This document shows positions 50,001 to 58,757 of a DNA stretch of 64,000 nucleotides, piece by piece. Numbering within the stretch: position 1 is the stretch's first letter; the number at the start of each line of letters is the position of its first letter. Position numbers and translations under genes: made by a program. A model generated the notes under the pieces. That model had not been told where the DNA came from and did no database searches. It was given only the letters and a program-made list of their open reading frames with translations. This DNA comes from DATBAK01 sp038240075 (GTDB lineage Bacteria; Actinomycetota; Acidimicrobiia; IMCC26256; PALSA-610). Location of the stretch: positions 10,538-74,537 of the forward strand of contig JBBSEC010000004.1 in assembly GCA_038240075.1 (NCBI GenBank), given 5' to 3'.

Positions 50001-51359
50001 TCAGGCGCCGCTCATCGTCATCTCGGAGACGAGCAGGGTGACACCGGCGGCGCTTCCACCGAGCGCGGTGACATCGGAGCCGATCTCCGCGATGTCGAGC
50101 AGCATGCGCGGCAGTGTCGACGCGATCGTCACCTCGCGAACGGGCTCCGCGAGCACACCGTCGCGCACCATGAGCCCCTCGGCGCCGACCGAGAAGTCGC
50201 CGCTGATCGGGTTCGTGCCCGAGTGCAGTCCGCTCACCGACTGCACGTAGAGCCCGTCGGGAACCGCAGCAAGGATCTCGTCGTGCCCGCGCGCTCCCGG
50301 CTTCAGCTGCAGCGCGCGCACTCCGACTCCCGGCGTCGATCGGTAGCCGGCGCGCGTCGCCGAACCCGTCGTTGCGGTGCCGGCGCGGCGCGCCGTCGCG
50401 CTGTTGTGCAGGAACCCCTGCAGGACGCCCGCGGAGACGAGCGGGTTCCGCCGGCACGGCATGCCCTCGGAGTCGTGCGTCGTCGCGCCGGGCATCAGCG
50501 GATCGGTCGGGTCGTCGGCGAGGTCGACGATCGGCGCCGCGACCGTTTCACCGACCCGATCGAGGAACAACGAACGGCCTTTCAGCATCGACTCGCCGTT
50601 GAACGCGGCCGAGAGCACACCCAGGAACGCGGCGGTGACGAGCGGGTCGAGCACGACCGGCAGGCGGCGGCCCTTGGGCTGACGCGCGCCGAGCAGCCGC
50701 AATGCGCGATCGGTCGCCATCGCGACGATCTGGTCGGCGTCGAGATCCGCGAACGTGCGGCCGACGCTGAAGCCGTAGCCCGTCTGCGTCTGGCCGTCGG
50801 CCTCCGCGAGCGCGACGGCGCTCGCGGAGCACACCGTGCGCCGGGTCGCGGCCTCGACACCCGCCGAGCTCGCGATCGCAGCTTCGACGAGACCGTCTCC
50901 GTAGCTCGTCGACTCGACCTCGCGGATCCGCGGGTCCGAGCCCGACACGCGCGCGTCGAGATCGATCGTGTACTTCACCTTGTCGTCGGTCGTGACCGCG
51001 AGCAGCTCCTCGCGCCAGAGATCGAGGTCGGGCACGGCGACGTTCGCGGCGTCGCTGACGCTGGGAAGACCACTCCACTCGTCGGGCTCCGCGAAGGTCG
51101 CGTTGTCGCGCGCTTCGGCGATGGTCTCCGCGATCACGTCGGCGTCGAACGTCCCGGCCCACGCGAAACCCTGCCGGTGATCCGCGATGACCCGCACGCC
51201 GACGCCCTGCACTCCGGCGACCGCGAGCGAATCGATCTCGCCGCGGAACACCTCGATGTCGGTCTCGCGCGTCCGCACGACGTAGGCCTCGATCTGCTCT
51301 CCGGGCCCGGCCGCGCCCGCGACGCCGCGAGCGAGCGACAACAGATCGACGTCGCTCAT
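50001..51359 (-). CDS. tldE: TldE/PmbA, non-catalytic subunit of the TldD/E protease
   Basis: A 452-residue subunit. It lacks the HExxxH motif of TldD, as expected for TldE/PmbA. Diagnostic stretches include AYVVRTRETDIEVFRGEIDSL, VVLDPLVTAAFLGVLSAAFN, HDSEGMPCRRNPLVSAGVLQGFLHN, and SGTNPISGDFSVGAEGLMV. The TldD/E complex degrades unfolded peptides and trims peptide natural products. ATG 51359 overlaps the tldD stop by four bases. Confidence 0.93.
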   Translation of the reverse strand: MSDVDLLSLARGVAGAAGPGEQIEAYVVRTRETDIEVFRGEIDSLAVAGVQGVGVRVIADHRQGFAWAGTFDADVIAETIAEARDNATFAEPDEWSGLPSVSDAANVAVPDLDLWREELLAVTTDDKVKYTIDLDARVSGSDPRIREVESTSYGDGLVEAAIASSAGVEAATRRTVCSASAVALAEADGQTQTGYGFSVGRTFADLDADQIVAMATDRALRLLGARQPKGRRLPVVLDPLVTAAFLGVLSAAFNGESMLKGRSLFLDRVGETVAAPIVDLADDPTDPLMPGATTHDSEGMPCRRNPLVSAGVLQGFLHNSATARRAGTATTGSATRAGYRSTPGVGVRALQLKPGARGHDEILAAVPDGLYVQSVSGLHSGTNPISGDFSVGAEGLMVRDGVLAEPVREVTIASTLPRMLLDIAEIGSDVTALGGSAAGVTLLVSEMTMSGA

Positions 51360-52753
51360 GCCGCGGTCCCGCCGACCGTGATGCCGGTGACCCGGAGCGT
51401 CGGCTGGCCCGACGAGACCGGAACGCCCTGACCGTTCTTCCCGCAGATGCCGGTCCACGTGTCGAAGTCGTTACCGACGACGTCGATGCGATGCAGCGTC
51501 TCGGGCCCGTTGCCGATGAGCTGCGCCGCGCGAATCGGGTGCGTGACCTCGCCGTGCTCGATCAGATACGCCTCGGTGATGCCGAACACGAAGTCGCCGG
51601 TGGCCGTGTTGACCTGCCCACCGCCGAGCTGCACGCAGTAGATGCCGTGCTCGGTGTCGCGCACGATGTCGTCGGGATCGGTGTCGCCGGGCGTGAGGTA
51701 CGTGTTGGTCATCCGCACCATGGGCATGTGCTGGTACGTCTCCCGCCGGCCGTTCCCGCTCGACGCGCGCCCCGCCTTGCGGGCGCGGAGGTAGTCCCAC
51801 ATGTAGTCGTTGAGCACACCGTTCTCGATGAGCACGTTGCTCTGCGCGGGACGACCTTCGTCGTCGACCGCGAACGTTCCCCACTCACGGTCGTAGCTGC
51901 CGTCATCGATCAGGGTCACGAGCGGCGACGCGACCTGGGTTCCGACCTTGCCGTCGAACACCGACGCGGCCCGCTGCACGAGGTCGGCCTCGAGACCGTG
52001 CCCGCACGCCTCGTGGAAGAGCACGGCGCCCGCGCCACGCGCGAGCACCACCGGGAGGGTTCCGCTCGGCGCGGGCCGGGCGTCGAGCATCGTGATCGCC
52101 CGCCGCGCCGAGGTGCGTGCGATCTCCTCGACATCGAACTCGTCGAAGTACTCGAAGCCGAGCGTGCGTCCGGGAGACTCGTAGCCGGTCTGCATGCCGG
52201 TGTCACCGGCGGCCACGGTCTGCACACCGAAGCGGGTGCGGACCTGGTCGTCGTCGGTGAGGAGACCGTCGGAGTTGGCGACGAGGATGCGCCGCCGCGA
52301 GTCGGCGTACGACGCGGTGACCGAGCGGATCGATCCGCCCTCGGCGCGGGCCGACGCGTCGGCGACCCGCAGGAGCTCGACCTTCCGGGCCTTCGGCACC
52401 GACTCGGGCTGCACCGCGATGTCGTGGGGGTTGGAAGGCGTTCGGGTCAACGCGACCTCGCGGACACCTCCGCCTCCCGACCGCGCGGCTGCCGCCGCCG
52501 CTTCCGCCGCCTCGGCGAGGCCGCCCTCGGCCAGATCGGCCGTGTGCGCGAACCCGGTCGTGTCGCCGCGCACCACTCGAATGCCGGCACCTCTCGACCG
52601 TCCGGTGGTGAGCTCTTCGACCCGGCCGTCGTCGAAGCGGCCGCTGCTCCCGCGGCGATCCTCGACGAAGACCTCCGCGAAATCACCGCCGCTTCGCAGC
52701 GCGGTGCGCAGGGTGCGCTCGAGGACTGGAGCTTCGATCAACGGTGCTGTCAT
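51356..52753 (-). CDS. tldD: TldD, zinc metalloprotease subunit
   Basis: A 465-residue catalytic subunit of the TldD/E protease. The zinc motif HEACGH is in VLFHEACGHGLEADL, and the rest of the site is visible in GGQVNTATGDFVFGITEAYLI and the C-terminal ICGKNGQGVPVSSGQP. The gene order tldD-tldE-ridA on the minus strand with overlaps of 4 and a gap of 4 bases implies one operon. No peptide-precursor gene was found nearby, which argues for the housekeeping role. Confidence 0.95.
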   Translation of the reverse strand: MTAPLIEAPVLERTLRTALRSGGDFAEVFVEDRRGSSGRFDDGRVEELTTGRSRGAGIRVVRGDTTGFAHTADLAEGGLAEAAEAAAAAARSGGGGVREVALTRTPSNPHDIAVQPESVPKARKVELLRVADASARAEGGSIRSVTASYADSRRRILVANSDGLLTDDDQVRTRFGVQTVAAGDTGMQTGYESPGRTLGFEYFDEFDVEEIARTSARRAITMLDARPAPSGTLPVVLARGAGAVLFHEACGHGLEADLVQRAASVFDGKVGTQVASPLVTLIDDGSYDREWGTFAVDDEGRPAQSNVLIENGVLNDYMWDYLRARKAGRASSGNGRRETYQHMPMVRMTNTYLTPGDTDPDDIVRDTEHGIYCVQLGGGQVNTATGDFVFGITEAYLIEHGEVTHPIRAAQLIGNGPETLHRIDVVGNDFDTWTGICGKNGQGVPVSSGQPTLRVTGITVGGTAA

Positions 52754-52807
52754 GCGCGTCGCTTTCGCCCAAATTCCCACAAATGTTGCCGGTGCACCCG
52801 GGGTGCC

Positions 52808-52813
52808 TATCGT
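52808..52813 (+). promoter_or_regulatory. -10 element of the thioesterase gene
   Basis: TATCGT, then ACGCAG and ATG 52820: a leaderless arrangement. Confidence 0.45.
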
Positions 52814-52819
52814 ACGCAG

Positions 52820-53206
52820 ATGGTTCTGACGCCCGGGATGGCCGCGAGCGTGACCCGGGTCGTTGAACAGATCGACACCGCGATTGCATTCCGGAGCGGC
52901 GACGTGCCCGTGATCGCCACTCCGCGGGTGGTCGGCCTGGCCGAGGAGGCCACGGTGATCGCGGTCGCGGATGCCCTCCCCCCTGGTCAGACGACCGTCG
53001 GCTCGGCGGTGCGGCTGACCCACCTCGCCCCGAGCCCGATCGGCGCGACCGTGACGGCCGATGTCGTCCTCGAATCGATCGAGGGGCGCCGTCTGGTCTT
53101 TCGCGTCTCGGTGACCGACGGCCGCGGCCTCGTCGCGGCCGGCTACATCACCCGGGTCATGGTGGAACGGGAACGCTTCATCGAGCGCGCCCGCGACGGT
53201 TCCTGA
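52820..53206 (+). CDS. Hotdog-fold thioesterase (FlK-like)
   Basis: A 128-residue single-hotdog protein of the thioesterase superfamily resembling fluoroacetyl-CoA thioesterase FlK. FlK catalytic parts can be aligned: VIATPRVVGLAEEATVIAV contains the Glu of the central helix, VGSAVRLTHLAPSPIGATVTA the His-Asx segment, and FRVSVTDGRGLVAAGYITRVM the last strands. The natural substrate is likely an acyl-CoA and need not be fluorinated. Divergent from tldD (66 bp); convergent with the TPP enzyme (6 bp). Confidence 0.83.
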   Translation: MVLTPGMAASVTRVVEQIDTAIAFRSGDVPVIATPRVVGLAEEATVIAVADALPPGQTTVGSAVRLTHLAPSPIGATVTADVVLESIEGRRLVFRVSVTDGRGLVAAGYITRVMVERERFIERARDGS

Positions 53207-53212
53207 GCCCGT

Positions 53213-54841
53213 TCACGCGAGGTTGCTCGAGCGCGGGTAGGCGTCGGCGGGATCGGTGAGCACGTTGACGACCGACGGGCCCGGGGTCGCGAACGCACGC
53301 GTGAGCGCAGGCCGGATCTCGCCGGGCTCGCGCACGAGCTCGCCGTGGCCGCCGAGTGCCTCCATCACGAGGTCGTAGCGCGTCTCGGGTTGCAGGTCGG
53401 CGACGACGTCGTATCCGAACAACGCCTGCATCGGATGCTTCTCGAGCCCCCAGATGCCGTTGTTGCCGATGATCACCGTGACGTCGACGCGGTGCCGCAC
53501 CAACGTGTCGAAGTCGCCGAGGGAGAAGCCCGCGGCGCCGTCGCCGAGGAGGAGCACGATCTGGCGACCGGGGCGCCCGCGCGACGCGCCGAGCGCGTAG
53601 CCGGGACCGGTGCCCAGGCAGCCGTACGGGCCCGGGTCGAGAAACGAGCCCGGAACGAACGTGTCGATGTACTTCCCCGCGTACGACACGAAGTCGCCAC
53701 CGTCGCCGATGACGACCGAGTCGCGATCGAGCAGCGCGCGCAGCTCGCCGTAGATGCGCGACGGCGCGATCGGCGTGGCGTCCGACTCGAGCCGCGCCCG
53801 TTCGGCATCGCGCCCGCCTTGCTCCTCGGCGCGGAGCTGCTCGATCCACCGCTCGTGCTCGGCGCGCACGTCCGGCGCAACTCCCGCCGCCGCGAGCGCG
53901 CCGAGGGTCGCGCGCAGGTCGGCACCGATGTCGTCGGTGGGCGCGGCGTGCGTACCGATCTCCTCGGGTGCATCGGCGAGGTGCACAACGCGGGCGTCGC
54001 CGAAGTTGCCGAACCCGAGGCGGAAGTCGAGCGGCGTGCCCACGACGAGAACGAGGTCGGCGCCACGCAGTGCGGCACTCCGGGCGCGCGAGAACGCGAG
54101 CCGGTGATCGGCCGGCAGGAGCCCGCGGCCGAGTCCGTTCGCGAACACCGGCACGTTCGCGGCCTCCGCGAACGCGCGCAGCTCCTCGTGACCACCGGCC
54201 CAGTAGACGTCGCCGCCCGCGACCACGACCGGTCGCGTCGCGGCGCCGAGAATGCCGGCAATCCGCGCGACCGCCGCGGGGTCAGGATCGGCGCCGAGCG
54301 TGTCGCGCGGGTCGAACGCCGGGATGTCGGCGGTCGCAGGCCCGAACGCGTCGAGCGGAAGGTCGACGAAGGTCGGCCCACGGTGCGGAGTGCGCGCCGC
54401 GAGCAGCGCCTCGTGCACCGCTGTCACGATTCCCGCACCCGGCGTCGCGGTGACGGCCGTCTTCGTCACGGTCTCGACGATCGGGATGTGATCGAGCTCC
54501 TGCAGTGAGCCCCTTCCCCACCGGCCTTGCGGCGCGCGGCCACCGATCACGAGCATGGGCGAGCCCGCGAGGCGGGCGGACGCGAGCGCGCTGACCCCGT
54601 TGGTGACGCCCGGACCGGCCGTCAGTGCCGCGCAACCGGGCCGGCCGGTGACCTTCGCGAACCCTTCGGCGGCGAAGGCCGCGGTCTGCTCGTGCCGGGT
54701 GTCGACCAGCGCGATGTCGGTCTGGACGCAACCGTCGTACAGCACGAACAGGTGGCCGCCGGAGAGTGTGAACACCGTCTCGACGCCGTGCGCGCGCAGC
54801 ACCTCTGCCGCGAGCCGACCGCCGTGCTGGTCCGTTCTCAT
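53213..54841 (-). CDS. Thiamine-diphosphate-dependent enzyme (acetolactate synthase/IlvB-like)
   Basis: A 542-residue TPP enzyme with the three-domain layout of the acetolactate-synthase family. HEQTAAFAAEGFAKVTGRPG includes the catalytic Glu of the N-terminal domain; RPVVVAGGDVYWA starts the central domain; GDGAAGFSLGDFDTLVRHR-VDVTVIIGNN is the TPP/Mg motif. The lack of a small regulatory-subunit gene nearby and its diverged sequence make biosynthetic IlvB unlikely; benzoylformate decarboxylase- or oxalyl-CoA decarboxylase-type reactions are alternatives. Confidence 0.88.
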   Translation of the reverse strand: MRTDQHGGRLAAEVLRAHGVETVFTLSGGHLFVLYDGCVQTDIALVDTRHEQTAAFAAEGFAKVTGRPGCAALTAGPGVTNGVSALASARLAGSPMLVIGGRAPQGRWGRGSLQELDHIPIVETVTKTAVTATPGAGIVTAVHEALLAARTPHRGPTFVDLPLDAFGPATADIPAFDPRDTLGADPDPAAVARIAGILGAATRPVVVAGGDVYWAGGHEELRAFAEAANVPVFANGLGRGLLPADHRLAFSRARSAALRGADLVLVVGTPLDFRLGFGNFGDARVVHLADAPEEIGTHAAPTDDIGADLRATLGALAAAGVAPDVRAEHERWIEQLRAEEQGGRDAERARLESDATPIAPSRIYGELRALLDRDSVVIGDGGDFVSYAGKYIDTFVPGSFLDPGPYGCLGTGPGYALGASRGRPGRQIVLLLGDGAAGFSLGDFDTLVRHRVDVTVIIGNNGIWGLEKHPMQALFGYDVVADLQPETRYDLVMEALGGHGELVREPGEIRPALTRAFATPGPSVVNVLTDPADAYPRSSNLA

Positions 54842-54918
54842 GGTCGCATGCTTGCTCGTCGCGACATGGAGCGTCGCCCCCTCGTCTGAAGCTGACCGCG
54901 CGCCTGCTCCGGTACGGC

Positions 54919-55743
54919 CTACGACACTGCGGCCGGGAGCCCTGCGAGGAAGCGTTCGAGCACATCGATCCAACGGTCGGGCGCCTCGAACTGCGGCGAG
55001 TGCCCGGCTTCGGGGATGACCTCGAGCTCGGCGCCCGGGATCGCGGCGGCCATCGCGTACGAAACCTCAACGAACGGCAGATCGAGCTCGCCCACCATCA
55101 CGAGCGTCGGGCACGTCACTTCCCGCAAGATCGGGAGATCGTCAGGTTGGTGGGCGATCTCGACGGCGAGCGTGCTCCACATCACGACCGACGTGTCGGC
55201 CCACTTGCGGTCCTGGAACTCGCGATAGCCGGGCCGGTCGACCAGCATGCGGAGATAGGCATCGGTGTCGAGGGTGCCGGCCGAGTCGAGGAGCGCCTTG
55301 AGCGCGTCCTTGCCCTCCGTGAGCCCGACGTAGGCGCCGATCTCCACCAGCTCGGGTACCAGCGCGGGAATCGGTCCTGCGCTCGTGTCCATCAGCACCA
55401 GCGCCTCGATGCGTTCCGGCTGCTCGAGCGGCACGCGGCGCACGACCATTCCACCCATCGAGTGCCCGAGGACGCGGAAGCGGTCGAGGCCGGCCGCGTC
55501 GGCGACGGCCCACGTGTCGGCCCGCATGCGCGCCAACGAGTACGAGCCCGCGTCGGTCGGGTGATCGCTGCTGCCGTGCCCGCGATGATCGAAGGTCACG
55601 ACGGTGTGCCGCTCCGCCAGTCGTTCGACGTGGTCCGCGAAGTCCTCCTTCGCGCCGCCGTGGCCGTGGACGAGGAGCAGGCCGGGGCCCGAACCACTGA
55701 CTTCCACGTCGAGCTCGACACCGTCGTCGGTCCGTACCCGCAT
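54919..55743 (-). CDS. Alpha/beta hydrolase
   Basis: A 274-residue alpha/beta hydrolase. LLLVHGHGGAKEDF forms the oxyanion hole, VLGHSMGGMVVRR is the nucleophile elbow, VGELDLPF carries the acid and EAGHSPQFEAPDRW the catalytic His: a complete triad. The family includes esterases, haloperoxidase-like and C-C bond hydrolases; the substrate is unknown. It lies 77 bp upstream of the TPP enzyme on the same strand and may be co-transcribed with it. Confidence 0.88.
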   Translation of the reverse strand: MRVRTDDGVELDVEVSGSGPGLLLVHGHGGAKEDFADHVERLAERHTVVTFDHRGHGSSDHPTDAGSYSLARMRADTWAVADAAGLDRFRVLGHSMGGMVVRRVPLEQPERIEALVLMDTSAGPIPALVPELVEIGAYVGLTEGKDALKALLDSAGTLDTDAYLRMLVDRPGYREFQDRKWADTSVVMWSTLAVEIAHQPDDLPILREVTCPTLVMVGELDLPFVEVSYAMAAAIPGAELEVIPEAGHSPQFEAPDRWIDVLERFLAGLPAAVS

Positions 55744-55862
55744 TGCGTCCCCCCCGTGGTCGATGCACCATCGTCGCCGCTGCGGGTCGCGGCGCGCCAC
55801 CTTCGGCTCGTTGCGGGATCGGCGCAGTTCGATGCCGGGGGTTCCGTAGGCTGTCGAACGCC

Positions 55863-56888
55863 ATGTCCCAACCGCCTCCGCCCGAACCGCAGCCGAGCCC
55901 GGCGCCGGCGCCGGCGCCCGAGCGGTCGGGTCGGTGGAAGGTCGTGGCGCGGATCGTCTTCAGCGTCGGAGTGCTCACGCTGCTCGTGTTGAAGACCCCG
56001 CACCCCAACGACGTCATCCCCCATCACGACCACTGGCGCACCGCGTTGCTGCTCGGCGCGGCGTTGCTGCTGATCTTCGGCGGCATCGTGCTCCAGGCCT
56101 GGCGCTGGCAGCAGGTGCTGCGCATCTTCGACTACCGAGTCGGCCTCGGAACGCTCACGGCGTACACGCTGGCCGGCCAGTTCGTGGGCAACGTGCTGCC
56201 GTCGACGATCGGCGGTGACGTCGTCCGGGTCAGCCGGCTCGGAGCCACCATCCACTCGAACGAGACCGCGTTCGGGTCGGTCGCGATCGAGCGTCTCACC
56301 GGTTTCGTCGCGCTCCCCGCCCTCGTGATCGTCGGGTTCATCGCGCGGCCGTCGCTGCTGAAGCACGCCCACGCGTTCCTGGCGCTCGGCATCGCTGCGA
56401 TCACCGTCGGCGCGCTCGTCGCGATCTTGACGGCCGCCGCCCACCCCCGCCTCGCGGGGCGCTTCGCCGGCAACGACAACTGGATGCGCTTCATCGGTGT
56501 GGTGCACGTCGGCGTCGACCGGTTGCGCCGCCAACCGCGCGAGGCGCTCGGCGTGGTCGGCACGTCGGTCGCGTACCAGGTGTCGGTGATCATCGCCGTG
56601 CTCTGCATCGTGCGGACGCTCGAGCTCCCGCTCCCGAACGCCGCGGTCATCGCGTTCGTGCCCGCCGTCGCGATGGCCCAGGCCGTCCCGATCTCCCTCG
56701 GCGGCCTCGGTGTCCGCGAAGGCGCGTTCGTGCTGTTCTTCCATTCGTTCGGCGTGACGAACGCGAAGGCCATCGCGGTCGGTCTGCTCTGGTACGCGTG
56801 CGTGCTCATCTCGAGCATGCTCGGCGCGCCCGCGTTCGCGGTCGGGAAGCGGCAACCGTCGCGCGTCGCCGAGCAAACCAACTCATGA
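55863..56888 (+). CDS. Lysylphosphatidylglycerol-synthase-TM/UPF0104 flippase-like membrane protein
   Basis: A 341-residue protein with about eight membrane helices and a Pro-rich cytoplasmic N-terminus. The family signature (LPG_synthase_TM) is clear in YTLAGQFVGNVLPSTIGGDVVRV and in the C-terminal PISLGGLGVREGAFVLFF. Members without the transferase domain are thought to flip lipids or polyprenyl sugars. It begins a three-gene operon in which each gene overlaps the next by four bases (ATGA). Confidence 0.88.
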   Translation: MSQPPPPEPQPSPAPAPAPERSGRWKVVARIVFSVGVLTLLVLKTPHPNDVIPHHDHWRTALLLGAALLLIFGGIVLQAWRWQQVLRIFDYRVGLGTLTAYTLAGQFVGNVLPSTIGGDVVRVSRLGATIHSNETAFGSVAIERLTGFVALPALVIVGFIARPSLLKHAHAFLALGIAAITVGALVAILTAAAHPRLAGRFAGNDNWMRFIGVVHVGVDRLRRQPREALGVVGTSVAYQVSVIIAVLCIVRTLELPLPNAAVIAFVPAVAMAQAVPISLGGLGVREGAFVLFFHSFGVTNAKAIAVGLLWYACVLISSMLGAPAFAVGKRQPSRVAEQTNS

Positions 56889-57688
56889 CGAGCGCCGAGA
56901 CGACCACGCGATCCGCGCGCCGCGGACGAACCGGCCGCCGCCTGAGTGACGGCTCGGTCATCTGCTGGTGGCTCGAGATCCTGATGTGCCTCGTCTTCTA
57001 CTTCGTGTACTCGTTGGCCCGGAACGCCAACAAGAGCGACCCGTCGAAGGCGTTCCGCAACGCGGGTACGATCATCAACCTCGAGCACCACCTCGGCATC
57101 TTCCACGAGGCGACGATCGAAGGCTGGGCGCTGCACGCGAAGGCCGTCGTGATCGCCGCGAACTACTACTACGGATCACTGCACTTCGCCGTGACGATCG
57201 GCGTCGCGTTCGTGCTGTTCCGAAAGTGGTCGGACGAGTACCCACGCTGGCGCAACACGCTGGCCGTGTCGACCGGCCTCGCGCTCGTCGGTTTCATCAG
57301 TTTCCCGCTGATGCCGCCGCGGCTCCTGCCATCGCACTACGGCTTCGTCGACACGCTCGACAAGTACCCGACCTTCTGGTCGTTCGACTCCGGCGCGGTC
57401 AGCAGGATCTCGAACCAGTTCGCGGCGATGCCGAGCGTCCACTGCTGCTGGGCGTTGTGGTGCGCGTGCATCCTCGTCCCCCACCTCAAACATCCCGTCG
57501 CCAAGGCCGCCGCGGCCCTGTATCCCGTGCTCACGGTGACCGTGATCGTGATCACGGCCAACCACTTCTTCCTCGACGCCGTCGGCGGGTTCGCGACGCT
57601 CGGGATCGGCTACCTCGTCGCGCAGCGCTTCACCCGCGCGGGACGCAAGGGCGACCAACTCGACGCGCGTTCCCCCTCACCAGCATGA
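56885..57688 (+). CDS. PAP2-superfamily membrane protein, AUR1/IPC-synthase-like
   Basis: A 267-residue membrane protein with about six helices. The phosphatase motifs are of the AUR1 kind: NQFAAMPSVHCCWALW for C2 and ITANHFFLDAVGG for C3, with the two catalytic His and the Asp kept. AUR1-like bacterial proteins move phospho-alcohol head groups between lipids (for example phosphoinositol transfer). Placed next to a flippase-like protein, a role in envelope-lipid remodelling is likely (inference). Confidence 0.85.
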   Translation: MTSAETTTRSARRGRTGRRLSDGSVICWWLEILMCLVFYFVYSLARNANKSDPSKAFRNAGTIINLEHHLGIFHEATIEGWALHAKAVVIAANYYYGSLHFAVTIGVAFVLFRKWSDEYPRWRNTLAVSTGLALVGFISFPLMPPRLLPSHYGFVDTLDKYPTFWSFDSGAVSRISNQFAAMPSVHCCWALWCACILVPHLKHPVAKAAAALYPVLTVTVIVITANHFFLDAVGGFATLGIGYLVAQRFTRAGRKGDQLDARSPSPA

Positions 57689-58455
57689 GCACCGACATGG
57701 GAGTCGACGCCGACCTCGATCACGTCGCGCTCGCCGCGGCCGACACGGCCCCGGCGATGCGCTTCCTCACCGGGACGCTGGCCGGCACGGTGCGGTCGGG
57801 CGGCCAGGCCTTCGGGTTCCGACCCGTGCAGGTGCTCGTCGGCGACATCACTGGTGGCATGAAGGTCGAGCTGCTCGAACCGTGGGACACGGAGCACAAC
57901 GACTTCCTCGCGCGTTTCGTTGCGCGCACCGGCTCCGGTCCGCACCACATGACGTTCAAGGTGAAGAATCTCGACATCGCGCTCGACGCCGCGCGCGCCG
58001 CGGGCTTCACGCCCGTCGGCATCGAACGCTCCGATCCGCGTTGGCAGGAGGCGTTCCTGCATCCGAGCGAGGCACACGGCACCGTCGTGCAGTTGGCGCA
58101 GACGACCGAGGGCACCGACCGCGCGACCTGGCTCGCGTACGTCGCCGCGAACGGCGCGGAAGGCAGCCCGAGATGGTGGGTCGACCCCGAGCCGCCGGCC
58201 GGACCCGCCGCGTACCTTCGCCGCGTCGTCCTCGGCGCGCCCGAACCCGCCGCGCTGCTGCCGTTGTACCGCGGGCTGCTCGGCGGAGTGGAGGTCGCGC
58301 ACGCCGACGGCACCGACCTCGCGTGGCCGGGCGGTGGCCGGGTGCGGATCGAACTCCGGCCGGATGTTCCGCCCGGCGTCGACCGACTCGAGGTCGAAGG
58401 GCTCGCCGCCCCGACCAACGTCGTGGGCACCTGGTTCACACCGACGAAGGGTTGA
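57685..58455 (+). CDS. VOC-superfamily (glyoxalase-like) protein
   Basis: A 256-residue protein with two vicinal-oxygen-chelate modules. The first reads LDHVALAAADTAPAMRFL to GPHHMTFKVKNLDIALDAAR, close to methylmalonyl-CoA epimerase/4-HPPD-like modules with metal-binding His and Glu; the second, starting YLRRVVLGAPEPAALLPLYR, is diverged and lacks an obvious His. ATG 57685 overlaps the PAP2 stop. The substrate is unknown; its coupling to two lipid-membrane genes is not explained by the fold. Confidence 0.82.
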   Translation: MSTDMGVDADLDHVALAAADTAPAMRFLTGTLAGTVRSGGQAFGFRPVQVLVGDITGGMKVELLEPWDTEHNDFLARFVARTGSGPHHMTFKVKNLDIALDAARAAGFTPVGIERSDPRWQEAFLHPSEAHGTVVQLAQTTEGTDRATWLAYVAANGAEGSPRWWVDPEPPAGPAAYLRRVVLGAPEPAALLPLYRGLLGGVEVAHADGTDLAWPGGGRVRIELRPDVPPGVDRLEVEGLAAPTNVVGTWFTPTKG

Positions 58456-58463
58456 CGTCCCCG

Positions 58464-58703
58464 TCAACGCCGGCGGCGGACGAGGGTGGCAAGGCGGTCG
58501 ATGAGCGCGCCGAGAACCGCGGCGACCGCGAGCGCGTAGATCAACCTCACCTTGCTGTGCACGACGATGAAGCTCACCTTCACCTCGCCGCGGTTGGCGA
58601 CACCGAACCAGACGAGCACGATGAGGAGCACGACGAACGCGATCAGCCGCGCCGTCGGCCTGCCCCCGTCGTGGAGATCGTGGAGCTCGCTGTCGTCGGG
58701 CAT
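58464..58703 (-). CDS. LapA-domain (DUF1049) small membrane protein
   Basis: A 79-residue protein with two hydrophobic helices (LIAFVVLLIVLVWFGVANRG and YALAVAAVLGALIDRLA) around the LapA motif NRGEVKVSFIVVHSKVRL, ending in a poly-Arg anchor. In proteobacteria LapA assists lipopolysaccharide assembly; the actinobacterial role is unknown. TAGCGT six bases before ATG 58703 suggests a leaderless mRNA. Confidence 0.85.
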   Translation of the reverse strand: MPDDSELHDLHDGGRPTARLIAFVVLLIVLVWFGVANRGEVKVSFIVVHSKVRLIYALAVAAVLGALIDRLATLVRRRR

Positions 58704-58709
58704 GACCTC

Positions 58710-58715
58710 ACGCTA
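58710..58715 (-). promoter_or_regulatory. -10 element of the LapA-domain gene
   Basis: TAGCGT, then GAGGTC and ATG 58703. Confidence 0.45.
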
Positions 58716-58757
58716 CGCCGACGCGCGCGGCGGCGTGCGTCTGTGGGAGCGATGCGA

